Shown here piece after piece: positions 1 to 9,733 of a stretch of DNA of 37,598 nucleotides. Under the pieces are notes generated by a model. That model was not told the origin of the DNA, ran no database searches, and worked only from the letters and a program-made list of their open reading frames with translations. Source of the DNA: Halocafeteria seosinensis (lineage: Eukaryota; Sar; Bigyra; Bicosoecida); NCBI GenBank assembly GCA_001687465.1, contig LVLI01000119.1, positions 1 through 37,598 on the forward strand, written 5' to 3'. The stretch's first letter is position 1. Each line of letters starts with the position of its first letter. The position numbers and the translations under genes are program-made.

Positions 1-2776
1 GAAATGCACATTCCGCACACATACAGGGCACTCGAATCGGACGTCTTCGACCAAATGTCACCATCTGCATGTGATACACCGGAAACAGATGCCTCAGGTA
101 AGTGAAATGCTAAGATTCTCAGTACTTACTTAGTATTACGTAGCCCGGCCCTTTACCAGGGGCGTTACTTCCCCAAGTCATTGGAGAATCCAGGGAAGTT
201 CCCACGAGCGACGAAGTAGCCAACATTCGGTATGTTACAAGCATAGTCAACCGGTCTAAATGCATGTGCGTTTCTTCATCTTCACTACAGGCGCTCGTCT
301 TTCTACATCACGGGGAAGAAGCGCACGCGATTTGCGCCCCCTGTGGTGGCGAGCACATTGGACGAGCTGCAAGTCGCCTATGAGGCAGCTGAAGGATTCA
401 ATCTCGTTAGGTATGTAGACCCGTCTATATTGTAGAGGACGATATTCGGTCCGGTCTCGATCCCATCGTTACTGTTTGCCCTCCAGTAAAGAACACCACT
501 TATTGTATAGGAGATTTGTGTGCTTCTCTTCGAGTGCGCACGAACTCTTCCTCCGCAAAGCCGGATCCTCAATAAATACTGTCCAAATTGACGGCACCAA
601 GATGGGGCCATATTCGTATTTTCCCATCCTCGGAGTACCGAAGGAGCACAACAGAGGTGAGTGCTTCCTTCGACTGTTACTTTGCGATGTGCGGCAGCTT
701 TCAGGACCCCATATGTTTACTTGCCCAGGAATCGTCATTTCACACCTACTTGTCCAAGGCGAAGGACGGAGGAAAGAAGCGCTGAATGAGTACTGGAAAA
801 TATTCTACGAAAACTTCTTTCCGGAAAAAAGAATGGAGCGCCATATCAAGGTATGTGCGGTTTCTAAGAGAGCTCATTATCTAGACTGCCCACCCTCGAC
901 AGCTGCACTGACTGCAGAAACTCGTCAGTGACTTTGATAAGGCCCAGATATACTCATTTCTGAAAGTCACGACAGGGAAAAAAGTAGATTTCTTAAAACG
1001 GCAAATTCGGGACGGATTCATTCAAGACACGGATATCAGAGCGAGCATAGAGCACGTAAGTACTGAATTCAGTAGTGTTTTCCTCCTTCGCCTACCAATG
1101 TACGAACACAGCAGTTGTCACAAATGCATGCCCCTTATGAGTCCGATTCGACGACCTGGATCACCATGAAAGACGAAATGGACGAAATCCAAACACTCAC
1201 ATTTCGCCATGCGCGGCGTGACGAGACAAATCTGCTGAAAGATGTTTTACAGATCGATGTTCAGCTCTGTCTGCATCACCTAAAGAAGGCGTATGTAACG
1301 GCGCAATACACTCATCCAAGCCGTGAACACTATTTTGAGTTACGCGTTGCAGATGGAACTCCTATCTGCGTCCACTGTTCAATAGGGGAATGAAGCAGCT
1401 CTTGCGGGAACAGGACCAACCCCAAGACGATGGCGCTGAGCAGGCAGGAGAGCACGTCGAGAACGAGGAGAATGATCGGGATTCCGATTGCTCCGAAATA
1501 TCCGACAGCGAAGAGGTGAATGCGAACGATGACGATGCCTCGGATGATACCAACCACGTCGAAACAGATGAGGAAGAGGAGGCGGTCCACCAGTCAGAAG
1601 GTGGACCCGGAAATCAGCCAGATGAGCAGGAAAATGGAGACGATTCTGATCTGCAGTTCCCGGATTACAAGTAAGCGTGGTCATACGATGATTTGGGCTA
1701 ACCAACTTACAGTCCCTGAACCAATGAGGCAGAGCACTGGAGAGAGCTCTATTGTACATGAGCAGTAGTCGCTCCACGACTGATGCGGCAGAGAAGGAAC
1801 AGCATATCTGCGATGGCCTGAGGGTGTTCCCCAACGGGGACGAAATGATACAGTATTTGCGACACAACTATCTCGGGGAAGATATGCGACGTACGTACCT
1901 AATCGCTTCCCGAACATCTCCAATCAATATCCGAGTTGGATGCAGCGCTCTGGGTGCTCTCATCTTCATTGATTGACACCCCATCTGAAGACAACGACTC
2001 AAATTGAGCGGTATGAAACTGGCAATATCGATTCATTTCTTCCCAACTTTCATTATTCCCCTTGTTGCTGCAGAATGAACCGGACCACTAAATCGCGCTG
2101 GGAAAACTCCAAGAGCACGACAGAACTGGTCTTTTATCTGAATGGACATCCGTCATACCCACTAAGTGCTTGGTTACGAACCAATCAACAGGTTCTGGGA
2201 AGGTAGGATTGCTATGGCTAATTCACTCTTCATACTCAACGCTAACTTGACGTCCAAACAGGAGGTTTGCGTCGTCGTGAACCAACAGTAATCAATAGGG
2301 AAGAGAAAGCCCACATTCTTCATGACTGGGCGTTGCGAGAACCAGCTTTCCATAATGGATGTTTCTGTACCCAGCAATCCAGCAAATGGCTCACCGCACA
2401 TATAAGGTTAGTCAGCTCATGTCTACTCTGCGACTTCGCAAAACCACAATCTTCGATTCCAACAGGTGTTGCCTGAGCCACGATGGTGGCAAGACATTCG
2501 GTGGATTGAAGACTGCTTTTACACAGTGATACAATAGTGGCTCCTGTGAACACACTCAAATGCAACTGCCCCCATAGCTATAAGGGGAATGACTGCAAGC
2601 ATCAAAAACTGGTAAGGGAGTTCGACCCCACGCTCCTCAGCTTGGGATCAAGTGAGTCCGAAACAGCGACCCACGATGTTCCTCATGGACCTACTCCCCA
2701 GTTGCAAGTGCTGCGACAATCTGTTCGAAACAAAAGCACTTCAAGAATAAGTGAATCAGTGAGTAGAAAGGTTTAG
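1..2776 (+). pseudogene. MULE-type DDE transposase with C-terminal SWIM zinc finger, 5' truncated by the window and decayed
   Basis: Cut-and-paste transposase of the Mutator-like (MULE) type. Exons that join in phase: <1-97, 160-229, 291-410, 511-656 (or from 487), 705-850, 918-1055, 1112-1290, 1353-1670, 1766-1890, 1946-2010, 2074-2202. Later pieces lie near 2262-2406 and 2466-2776. A candidate DDE triad can be read: D in VQIDGTK (about 589), D in LVSDFDKAQ (about 925), then CLHHLKKAW, and E in TTTQIERMNR across the 2010/2074 splice. The end carries a SWIM finger, CNC-x8-CKH, at about 2559-2600, followed by a stop at 2776. A long Asp/Glu-rich linker is encoded at 1400-1670. At 1978-1982 there are four Cs where the related copy near 9040 has three, which breaks the frame. 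Further frame breaks lie near 2262 and 2540. It is therefore probably dead. The family call rests on motif order only, so a domesticated MULE relative is possible. Confidence 0.62.
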
Positions 2777-4536
2777 CGCATTTATAATACGTACAAGAAA
2801 TGGAGGCTTGTCTACAGTTCATATGCTATGAAACAAACTACCGCTGGTTTTGCAAAGCTGATGACGGGGATCTGTCAGAAATGAATGAGCTTACCGATTC
2901 GTTCGTCCTCGTCGAGCACTATACCTCGGAAAGAGGTGGCTCAAAAGGATGGAATTTACACATTTCAAGCAGTCACAGCTCGCAGGCTTCGACGTGGAAT
3001 CCTATTGGCTGTTACCTCCACAACAGCCCTTACGAAGTCACCTTACAGAGCGAGGTTTGCACATCGTCCTCCAAACAGTAACTCAGCTACAAGGGCCTTC
3101 AACAAATAGCGTTTCCAACACAGCATTAATTTGTATGGGGATTTTGCGCTCCAAGTTGTGGAACCAGCCATATTACTTCTCCAGTCGAGAAATAGCATAT
3201 CAGAGGAGAAAATCGTCCTGGAGCTCGTGGACTGGTACCGTCGTAACTAGCTAGCAACCTTCAGCTCGAAGGTATGATGGTGCCGTAGCATAACAAGGTG
3301 CAGCCTCTGATACTGTACTGACAATCGACGTTATTGCATTTCACTCCATTCTGCATGGGCACATACACTGATCCAATTGGTGTTTCCATCGTTTATTAGA
3401 GTGATCAAAGATAGAGGTATGGCTCCCCTTATCTTGAAAGATTCGATAAGCGTAGTGCATAAACTTTCTCATACTGGAACACACACCGCATAAATCTCCT
3501 AGTCCGTGAAACCAATGCGGCGTCGGGCCCCTATAAATGCACCCCTTGTACTCATATCATCTGTATTCTGCCTCCAGCTTTTCGCTCCTATCAAACGGGA
3601 TTCAGTTTCCACTACTACGATACTAGTTGGGGTCTGCAGCGAAGGGTTTCGTTTCTTCTGCTACTGATGCTGAGGGGAGTGTATCACCTAAAGATGCCTT
3701 AACAATAAGATCATCTCACGCACCCCTATTTGAGCTCGATGTGTGCCCCGGCCATTTGTTCATCGACTCCGTCCACCAACTTTCCGGGGCTGTACATGTA
3801 TTCTGTGTCTCGTCACTAGCCAGACTACCGGGTCTCTATTTTCATCCCTTCTAAGGAAGTTTAGTCCTTACGCCCGTTGCTCGAAGTCGTCAAAACTACA
3901 GACAGAATAAACTCTATTTATCATTCAAAAAACGAAAAATGATTCCCAGAAATCTTCACTTGACCAATTCCAGGTTTCATGTACTCCCATAGTGGCACAC
4001 GGAATCCACTTTGGCAAATATGATGGAGGCACTTCATAAAGCCGCAGCATACATCAGCGGAGTGCTCTCGAGTGTACTTCCCCCCTTTTCTTTTTCGACA
4101 CTACCCTCCTCTTCATTTGGTGTCAGTCACCTTCCATGTACGACGTTGACCTCTCCTCGACAAATCACGATTAGAGCCGCGATATCCTTAGACGCTTAAT
4201 TGGTGACATTGACAGCAGAGCAACCTCTAAATGCAACTTACTGCCGGACCTTTTACAGCCATTTGGGAAGCTTACAGTAGCTCCTCAGTTGCAAGCAATC
4301 CTGGACTTTTCACTCCTATGGAATTTCCCAATGGTCTGTTGCTATGTCAAATCAAGTGGACTTCCTTTTAACATCTCGAATAGCTTGAGTGTATAAGTAT
4401 TGGAGTCCAATCTACCTGCTATGCTAGGCAGCGTGTGGTGTGAACCCTACCTGGAAACGGTACGATAACTGCAGCGACCCGTAACAAGACTGCAAACCAT
4501 GCTATATGGTTCAGCCGCGTAGTTAAAGTTAGGTCC
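2777..4536. other. Gene-poor interval, no recognisable gene
   Basis: Only short overlapping open frames are present, such as 2800-3081 and 3627-3854. None has a family motif, a convincing exon structure or a repeat partner within the window. The stretch 3870-4530 is A/T-leaning and equally plain. It is probably degenerate transposon or intergenic DNA. Confidence 0.5.
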
Positions 4537-4800
4537 TCATTGGATCTGGCCCTTCTCTCCCCTCGTACCTCTTGTACCTGAAACAATAAACACGAACCCG
4601 GAACCGCTCCAGCACCTCATGTTGTGGCGCATCAACGTGATAGACACTTTGGCTATCATCAGCTTCCGAAAGTCCCGTGTCTCCCCCGTTGCTTTTTTGA
4701 AAATTCTCTTTAGAAACTTGGTGGCGTCTTCGCTGAAGCCACCCGTAGCCTCTATCACGTGTTATGACCCCTCAGATTTCCGTATTTTGTCCGTTGCTTC
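4537..4800 (-). mobile_element. Fragment of the C-terminal end of a LINE-like reverse transcriptase ORF
   Basis: The minus strand reads VIEATGGFSEDATKFLKRIF, then a short helical stretch ending in SITLMRHNMRCW. This pattern (PF-x-E-T/A-x-GG-F, then the last helices) closes the C-terminal region of many non-LTR retrotransposon polyproteins. The same place in the longer fragment at 6158-7538 reads METYGGFSTTFIQLIDSL. A stop codon lies just upstream of the GTG-initiated frame, and the preceding KYGNL-like piece is in another frame, so this is a broken relic. No reverse transcriptase catalytic motif is present. Confidence 0.45.
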
Positions 4801-4892
4801 TACTCAGACTCTACCGCGATGGTGAGGGGCTACCTTGCTGTCGCTGATAATCTGTGTGTTGTGAGCGGTTGATGTAAACTGTGCGCGTTACG

Positions 4893-5162
4893 CCTTTTCC
4901 TACCAGGTACATGACCGGCCTCATTTCTTCCTTCTGCCCATCTACAAGCACCTCTCTCCACGGCCAAATGCCCACGCGTTAGTAGCCCTCAAGTTCCATA
5001 CTATCCTCCCATGAGGGTGGATCCTTTGTGTGGTGTGCCCTTTTTTGCCGCGTCCCAGTGCATGCTGCAGCCGGTCGTCAATGGGTCCGTCTCCACAGAA
5101 TTCAACGACTGGCTCCGTACACAGGTTAGTTTGAGGGAGCCTGAGGCATAGACGCAGTGCTA
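4893..5162 (+). repeat. Dispersed repeat, copy A (inverted partner at 8476-8728)
   Basis: About 260 bp that reappears in reverse complement at 8476-8728 with scattered substitutions and small gaps. Similarity starts at TTTTCCTACCAGG and ends at CACTGCGTCTA/T read on the other strand. Both strands hold a frame open across most of both copies. On the plus strand both copies read VVNGSVSTE-x-NDWLRTQV and end at a stop after REPEA. On the minus strand they read CTEPVV-x-FCGDGPIDDRLQ. I cannot assign it to a transposon family. Confidence 0.75.
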
Positions 5163-5169
5163 CCATGTC

Positions 5170-6157
5170 TTTGTGTCGGTAAGTGTAAACCCTTACCTTG
5201 GTATGCGTATAGTCAGGTGGCTACCCTGTCCGTTTGGGGTCTGTAATTAGCGCTTTCTGCTGTGGGTTTAGCGTCCCTTTCACGGTCCGTGTAGCTACTC
5301 TCTGCAACATCTTGCTTGAGCTTCGGTTTCTCCCAGTACCCTTCGTAGTATGCATTCGGGAGTCCGATCGTTTCCTGTACCGCGTTCCGATTCGAAACTC
5401 TTCGCCAGACTTGGTGGGGGATTCTTGCGGTGTTGAGCGAGCGGGCCCTGCTCATTTCCTGCCACTTGCTGGATCGTTTTTGACGCGTCGAGATATGCGC
5501 GGAGAGCTTCCTTCGCCAGTTCATCGTGGTATGAATTTCTAGTCCAGCTCCCCATGCTTAATTCAGTTTCTTTCCCGTACATAGTTCTCATGAAATAACT
5601 CTTTGTCGAACTACCAGAATTATGATATCTGTGCCGGCCGTTTGTCGTACTATGTTTTGTGTAGGGATAATAGGGCTCCATTCGTCTTTGCTTATGTCTA
5701 CTGTGTCGGCGAAGAGGACATGCGTCTTATATCCCTGTTGGTCTTCAGCTCCTGAAGCCTGTTGCTTCAGATGACACAACCGACCGAAAACAGCGAGCCA
5801 TCGTAACAGGAGACCTCCCTCGGACTGAGATCTGAAATGACCGAACTGTCGAACTTTCAGCGCATCGATGAGGCAAGCAATATCATCCTCCTACAAGATT
5901 GCATTTTCTGTATGCTTCAACAAACGGCGCCCCATTTCGTCGGATTCGGACTGAGCTCTGAAATGAACACAACTCTCGAAGTTTCGATGCGCCGGTAAGG
6001 CAAGCACTATTACCCTCCTACTGAATAGCACTTTCTGTATCCGCTTTCTTCCAATGCTTGAGTTTCATGGCGCGCAGTTCAATAAACGACTAAGGAGCAA
6101 CGAAGTATTCTGCATTCTCCTGATATGTAACAATGGTGTCTACCTAGGACAGCCAAT
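5170..6157. other. Repeat-rich interval with unrecognised ORF fragments
   Basis: Short open frames on both strands (for example 5295-5681 and 5588-5779, both minus) resemble decayed coding DNA. They carry no motif that I recognise and have no credible start or splice structure. The interval also contains the tandem duplication at 5820-6042, listed separately. Confidence 0.4.
5820..6042. repeat. Diverged direct duplication, period about 126 bp
   Basis: Two head-to-tail copies, about 5820-5917 and 5946-6042. Each begins TCGGACTGAG-x-TCTGAAATGA. Each continues through GGCAAGCA-x-TAT and ends TTTCTGTATSC. The copies differ by many substitutions and small gaps, so the duplication is not recent. 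No coding function is apparent. Confidence 0.65.
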
Positions 6158-7538
6158 TCAGGGACCTGCTTGAGGTAGGGCCAAACAACACGAAAACCAG
6201 ACGGCCAGCAATACGGTACATGCTACAGAGCCCAATATATGACGTACAAGTGCGTGGTTGATGCGCCGTGCCGTGACTGTGAAGGACGGAAATTCGTCGA
6301 CAAATCCATCGAGCGTCAAGGATTGTTGCCTCATAAGGCACACTGAGAGCGCCCCCATCAACTTGTTCCTTTGCCGTCCCAGTGACGGTCCCACTTCCTC
6401 CCTACCTTTCGCCCTAAAACGGTGGTCCATTAGGGAGTCGATAAGTTGGATGAACGTGGTGCTGAAGCCTCCATAGGTCTCCATTGCCCCTGGGAAGAAT
6501 TGAGCATGATGCTTTTGGACATGTTCCTTGTACTTCCGTATCTTCATCTTAGACGCTTCCTCTGCCGGTGAGTGCTGCTCCATTCCTCCTTGTTGTCTTC
6601 GAGCCTCTGTGTTGCCGTCAACCACTGTGAGGTCCGACCAGAAGAGCCTGTTGCCGCTGATGATCACTAAATCCATGACTTTGGTCCGTGCTTCCTCACT
6701 AAGAGCTGCGCCCCCCGCGTTGGCTTGAGTAAGTGGAGTGTGCAACAGCCTTGCAAGTGGCACTTCCCGTTCGACTTGGAAATCGTGTGCAACCAACCAG
6801 AAAAACAGCTTATCCCTTAGCGCATTGTGCCTTAGCGTACGTAGATGAGCCATGGGACCTTTGGAACATCCAAGANCATGCTCGAGCGACGGGTGTAGAA
6901 GCTCCTGGGTGCAAGGGCAGAAGACCCTCCGGTCCTCGAGGGAATTGGTCAATTGGAGTCCCAAACGGAGGCAAAGACTCTACCGATACTCGTGCTTGGA
7001 AATCCAGAGGAAACTCCTTCCAAAGCAGAACAGAGACAGCATGCTCTTAAAGATCCTCGATTGACTGAAGAGCAACGGCAATATAGGAGAGGGTATCATA
7101 TTTCGATGGGGCTGCCCTCACCCATCTGCCTGCCCCTTTTCCCCTAAGGAGGTTGAGACGCTTCCTGTCAACACCTTGCGGATCGAGCTGGCTCAGGATC
7201 TTTTCCCGAAGCCGCTGCCCTTGTTTATTGGCAAGATACCTCTGGGTCGATTTCCCCGCCCCTTCAGCGGTGAGTTTGATCAAAGCCCCGTCAATTGGAC
7301 CAATGTCCTCGACAACCCTTCCGTGCACTTCAGCCAGCCAATCAGGGACCCCGTTGGCAACATCAAAAAGGCCCGGCAGCTTGTTTCCAAGAACGTCTCT
7401 GTTGCAGTCCAGCAAGCTCCCCAGGTAACACGCCTTGGTTCGGTCTCGGAGAAACCCACTCCCCAGTCCCCCTTCTTTGATCTTGCGCATTTGATCCAGC
7501 GTGTGGGGTGGCACCTCGTCTAGAGCACCTCCTGACAC
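6158..7538 (-). pseudogene. Degenerate C-terminal part of a LINE-like (non-LTR) retrotransposon polyprotein
   Basis: Two long minus-strand frames belong together: 7538-7047, then 6964-6158 after a frame change and a stop codon. In order they show a GGLGSGFLRDRTKACYLGSL-like post-RT segment and a GxGAGRWVRAAPS motif. These are followed by RLGLQLT, a CPC-x-LHPSLEH zinc-knuckle-like element, RHNALRDKLF, a WSDLTVVDG core and METYGGFS near the end. That order matches the region after the reverse transcriptase domain in non-LTR elements. The catalytic RT core itself is absent. An undetermined base lies at 6876. The frameshift near 7040-6965 and the internal stop show that it is not functional. It may belong to the same family as the relic at 4537-4800. 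Confidence 0.55.
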
Positions 7539-7787
7539 TGTAGCGCTTCAGCGAACATGAGGACCGATCTCAGCTCCTCATAGTCTTTTCCCAACGTAGA
7601 ACCATGTTCCTTATCTAAAGGAAAAATATAGGAACTTCAGGATCTTCCGCCACGATCAGCCACGTCCTGGGCTCTTAATCACATGGTGATGTGACATATT
7701 TTCTTCGAACTTAGAACTACCTTCTTTATGTTTGACTCACGCCTAACTGTGTGATACTATCAAGTCCAACGGAGCATAGGTATCACC

Positions 7788-8475
7788 ATGTCAGCTCGGA
7801 ATTTGCAGGAAGCCAAGAAGCAGTGGCAGAAAGGAGATAGTGCCCTCAAGCAGGATGGTAAATACGAGCGGGCCCTCAAGTGCTTTAACGAATCTCTGCT
7901 CCTTTCCACTAGGTATACTCTTGCGTTCGAAGGCAAAGGAGTGGCACTACTCTGTCGGGGGTCTAAACTGAGAGAGACTGTGACAAGAGGAGGAGGAAGC
8001 CCAATGGACTTTGGCGATGTTTCATCCTGGGAAGCATAACGCCGGAAGCGCTTCAGAAGGGATTTACCATGGTTTCACAAAAGTGATAGAATCAGATTCT
8101 AGGAATCCAGCGGGATACTTGTGGAAAGGGATAGCCTCTATAGATTGTGCAAAGTATGAGCAAGCGTCGGATTTGCTCGAAGAAGCCCTCCGGAAGCAGT
8201 TCCCATTGAACGAAACGGTAGATGTTCATCGGCACCGATTAGAAGCACACCGACAAGTGATTCCGTTACTACAACCGTGTGCTTATATTTGGAGGAAGCC
8301 TCAAGCTCCCTTGTGTGTGTGTGTGTGTGTGTGTGTGTGGTGCATGCCATGCATAGGCAGTTCCAAATGGAACCAAACGTTGCTGATACCTCTGCGGAGA
8401 ATGCTTATGAGGTGTCCTGCATGAATGCCGCGCTACGCGAACTGGACAAAGGATTGAACGAATATGAGCAAGTTC
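7788..8475 (+). pseudogene. TPR-repeat protein gene, 3' end lost at a repeat junction
   Basis: A good ATG context (caccATGT) starts a tetratricopeptide-repeat protein. Exon 1 encodes a TPR helix pair, KYERALKCFNESLLL. A later exon, in another frame from about 8060, encodes a second TPR, AKYEQASDLLEEALRKQ. An intron is inferred at 8218-8360 (GTAGAT...GGCAG), which joins LNET to FQMEPNV in phase and holds a (GT)n microsatellite. Coding similarity runs to LDKGLNEYEQV and stops at 8475, where the dispersed repeat shared with 4893-5162 begins. The first splice junction, between about 7950 and 8055, is unresolved and may instead be a frameshift. TPR proteins are partner-binding scaffolds. The exact role is unknown, and the truncation suggests a dead or 3'-rewired gene. 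Confidence 0.5.
8312..8339. repeat. (TG)n microsatellite
   Basis: About 14 TG units lie inside the inferred intron of the truncated TPR gene. Confidence 0.95.
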
Positions 8476-8728
8476 CACTGCGTCTACGCCTCAGGCTCCC
8501 TCAAACCAACCTGTGTACGGAGCCAGTCGTTGACTTCTGTGGAGACGGACCCATTGACGACCGGCTGCAGCACGCAATGGGATACGACAAAAGCTGGAAC
8601 GCCACACAAACGATCCACCCTCATGGGAGGATAATATGGACTACTTTCGCATAGGCATTTGGCCGTGGAGAGAGGTGCTTGTAGATGGGCAGAAGGAAGA
8701 TGTCGGTCATGTACCTGGTAGGAAAAGC
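8476..8728 (-). repeat. Dispersed repeat, copy B (inverted relative to 4893-5162)
   Basis: Reverse complement of the 4893-5162 repeat, with about 15 percent divergence by eye. Its low-coordinate edge abuts the last TPR codons. Its high-coordinate edge is followed directly by the MULE-like fragment (about 8733-9090), so it may be part of that element or a nested insertion. Confidence 0.75.
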
Positions 8729-8732
8729 TTTT

Positions 8733-9090
8733 TTTAGTGGTCCGATTCATTCTGCAGCAAGAAGGGGAATAATGGAAGTTGGGAAGAAATGAATCGATAT
8801 TGCCAGTGTCAACTCCTCGGCCGGTGGGCTTTCTGTCACATATGTGTGTGTGTCCCATGGGACCTCCGCATGGCTAGGTAGCAGTTCATTGCTTAATAGG
8901 ATTGGGAGGATATCCGGCCGGTAAACTATCTGTATACATACTTGGTATGTGTGTGAGGATATTGTTGTTAGTTTCCTCTTGCACGTATTTCGTGCTTGTG
9001 TCAGCATTGCTCCACCTGAGTCGTTGTCTTCAGATGGGTGTCAATCAATGAAGATGAAAGCACCCTGAGCACTGCATCACACTCGAATAT
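8733..9090 (-). mobile_element. Second MULE transposase fragment, interrupted by a short insertion
   Basis: Read on the minus strand, 9090-9004 and 8805-8733 match 1930-2095 of the MULE relic. The shared part covers the SSSLIDTHLKTTTQ-x-E segment, an intron 3' end with TTGCTGCAG, and the following MNRTTK exon start. Only three Cs stand at the position where the first copy has four, so this copy shows the intact frame there. The homologous intron is interrupted by about 192 bp (8812-9003). Its 5' splice site (GTATGA in the first copy) is changed. It is a non-functional fragment. Confidence 0.65.
8812..9003 (+). mobile_element. SINE-like 192-bp insertion with TG-rich segments
   Basis: This segment is absent from the homologous intron of the MULE copy at 2011-2073. 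It is bounded by direct repeats GTGTCA at 8806-8811 and 8998-9003, as expected for a target-site duplication. Its first part, CTCGGCCGGTGGGCT followed by TCTGTCACATATGTGTGTGT, recurs in reverse complement at 28841-28893. A weaker second unit (CCGGCCGGTAAACTATCTG, then TATGTGTGTG) follows at about 8910-8955. No coding capacity is seen. A short non-autonomous element is the simplest reading. Confidence 0.5.
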
Positions 9091-9139
9091 TATACATATT
9101 GATCATCAATTGTCCTCGAAATCGGTTTTTATTAATCTC

Positions 9140-9720
9140 ACTTCCTCCAGCTCGGTCGCTCAACCGTGTGCTTCCAGAGCTGAAGTGCTCCGAAAGGATA
9201 GATAACTACGGGGAGTACAAGACGACGATGTTTAGGGCTTACCTACCTTCTTGGACGTTTTAAGAGGCCGAAACTTTGTGCTTGGTTAGAGGTCTGACTC
9301 GTGAGACGACTAAGTGTGTTGGTGTTGGTAAATTGTTTAAGACATAGGGCAGTGTGCCTCGCGCGATTTGATACAACTACCCAGGCTTTGAGTGACGTTA
9401 TTGACAGCTTAAAGTGAGAGTTTATGGCGCTCTACGGCCAGGTCGGGCTTTCTGTGCAGTTGCCAACGTAGAATTTCGTTTGCCACAATACGAAGTCTTA
9501 TTGCACAGTGACAAGCTCGGGCAAAGTTTGTCTTCGGTAACTGAAGCTAAGTTTAAAACGGTACGTTACAGATGTGGATACATACCTTTTTCCAGTGTGT
9601 TTTTCGATTCATCTCTGTTATCTCTATGATACGAATACCGACAGCTCGTTGAGCGTGGAATTAAGAGATCAATATTTGGAGTTGGGGTTCCCACTGGTGG
9701 CCGAACTGTGCGCGTTCGAC
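9140..9720 (+). pseudogene. RHS/Crinkler-type NTPase pseudogene
   Basis: The plus strand from about 9185 reads CSERIDNYGEYKTTMFRAYL, then PSWTF, a stop, and ETLCLVRGLTRETTK. This is closely similar to the intact minus-strand gene at 9734-12012, which has CSERTDNYGEYKKTM and YLPPWTFEEIETLCLV. Further on, a kinase-loop-like GSVPRA and VIDSLK align with GGVPRT and VIDSFE. At least three in-frame stops and some length changes mark it as dead. The N-terminal membrane exons, the P-loop part and the nuclease end cannot be recognised. It is inverted relative to the intact copy and starts just beyond it, so a local inverted duplication or recombination between family members is likely. Confidence 0.7.
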
Positions 9721-9733
9721 AATATCGGAGAGA

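Noticed and set aside
8138-8478. Proteins containing His-Thr or Cys-Val repeats around 8310, 12140 and 28850
   Set aside because: These are translations of TG/CA microsatellites in intronic or intergenic DNA.
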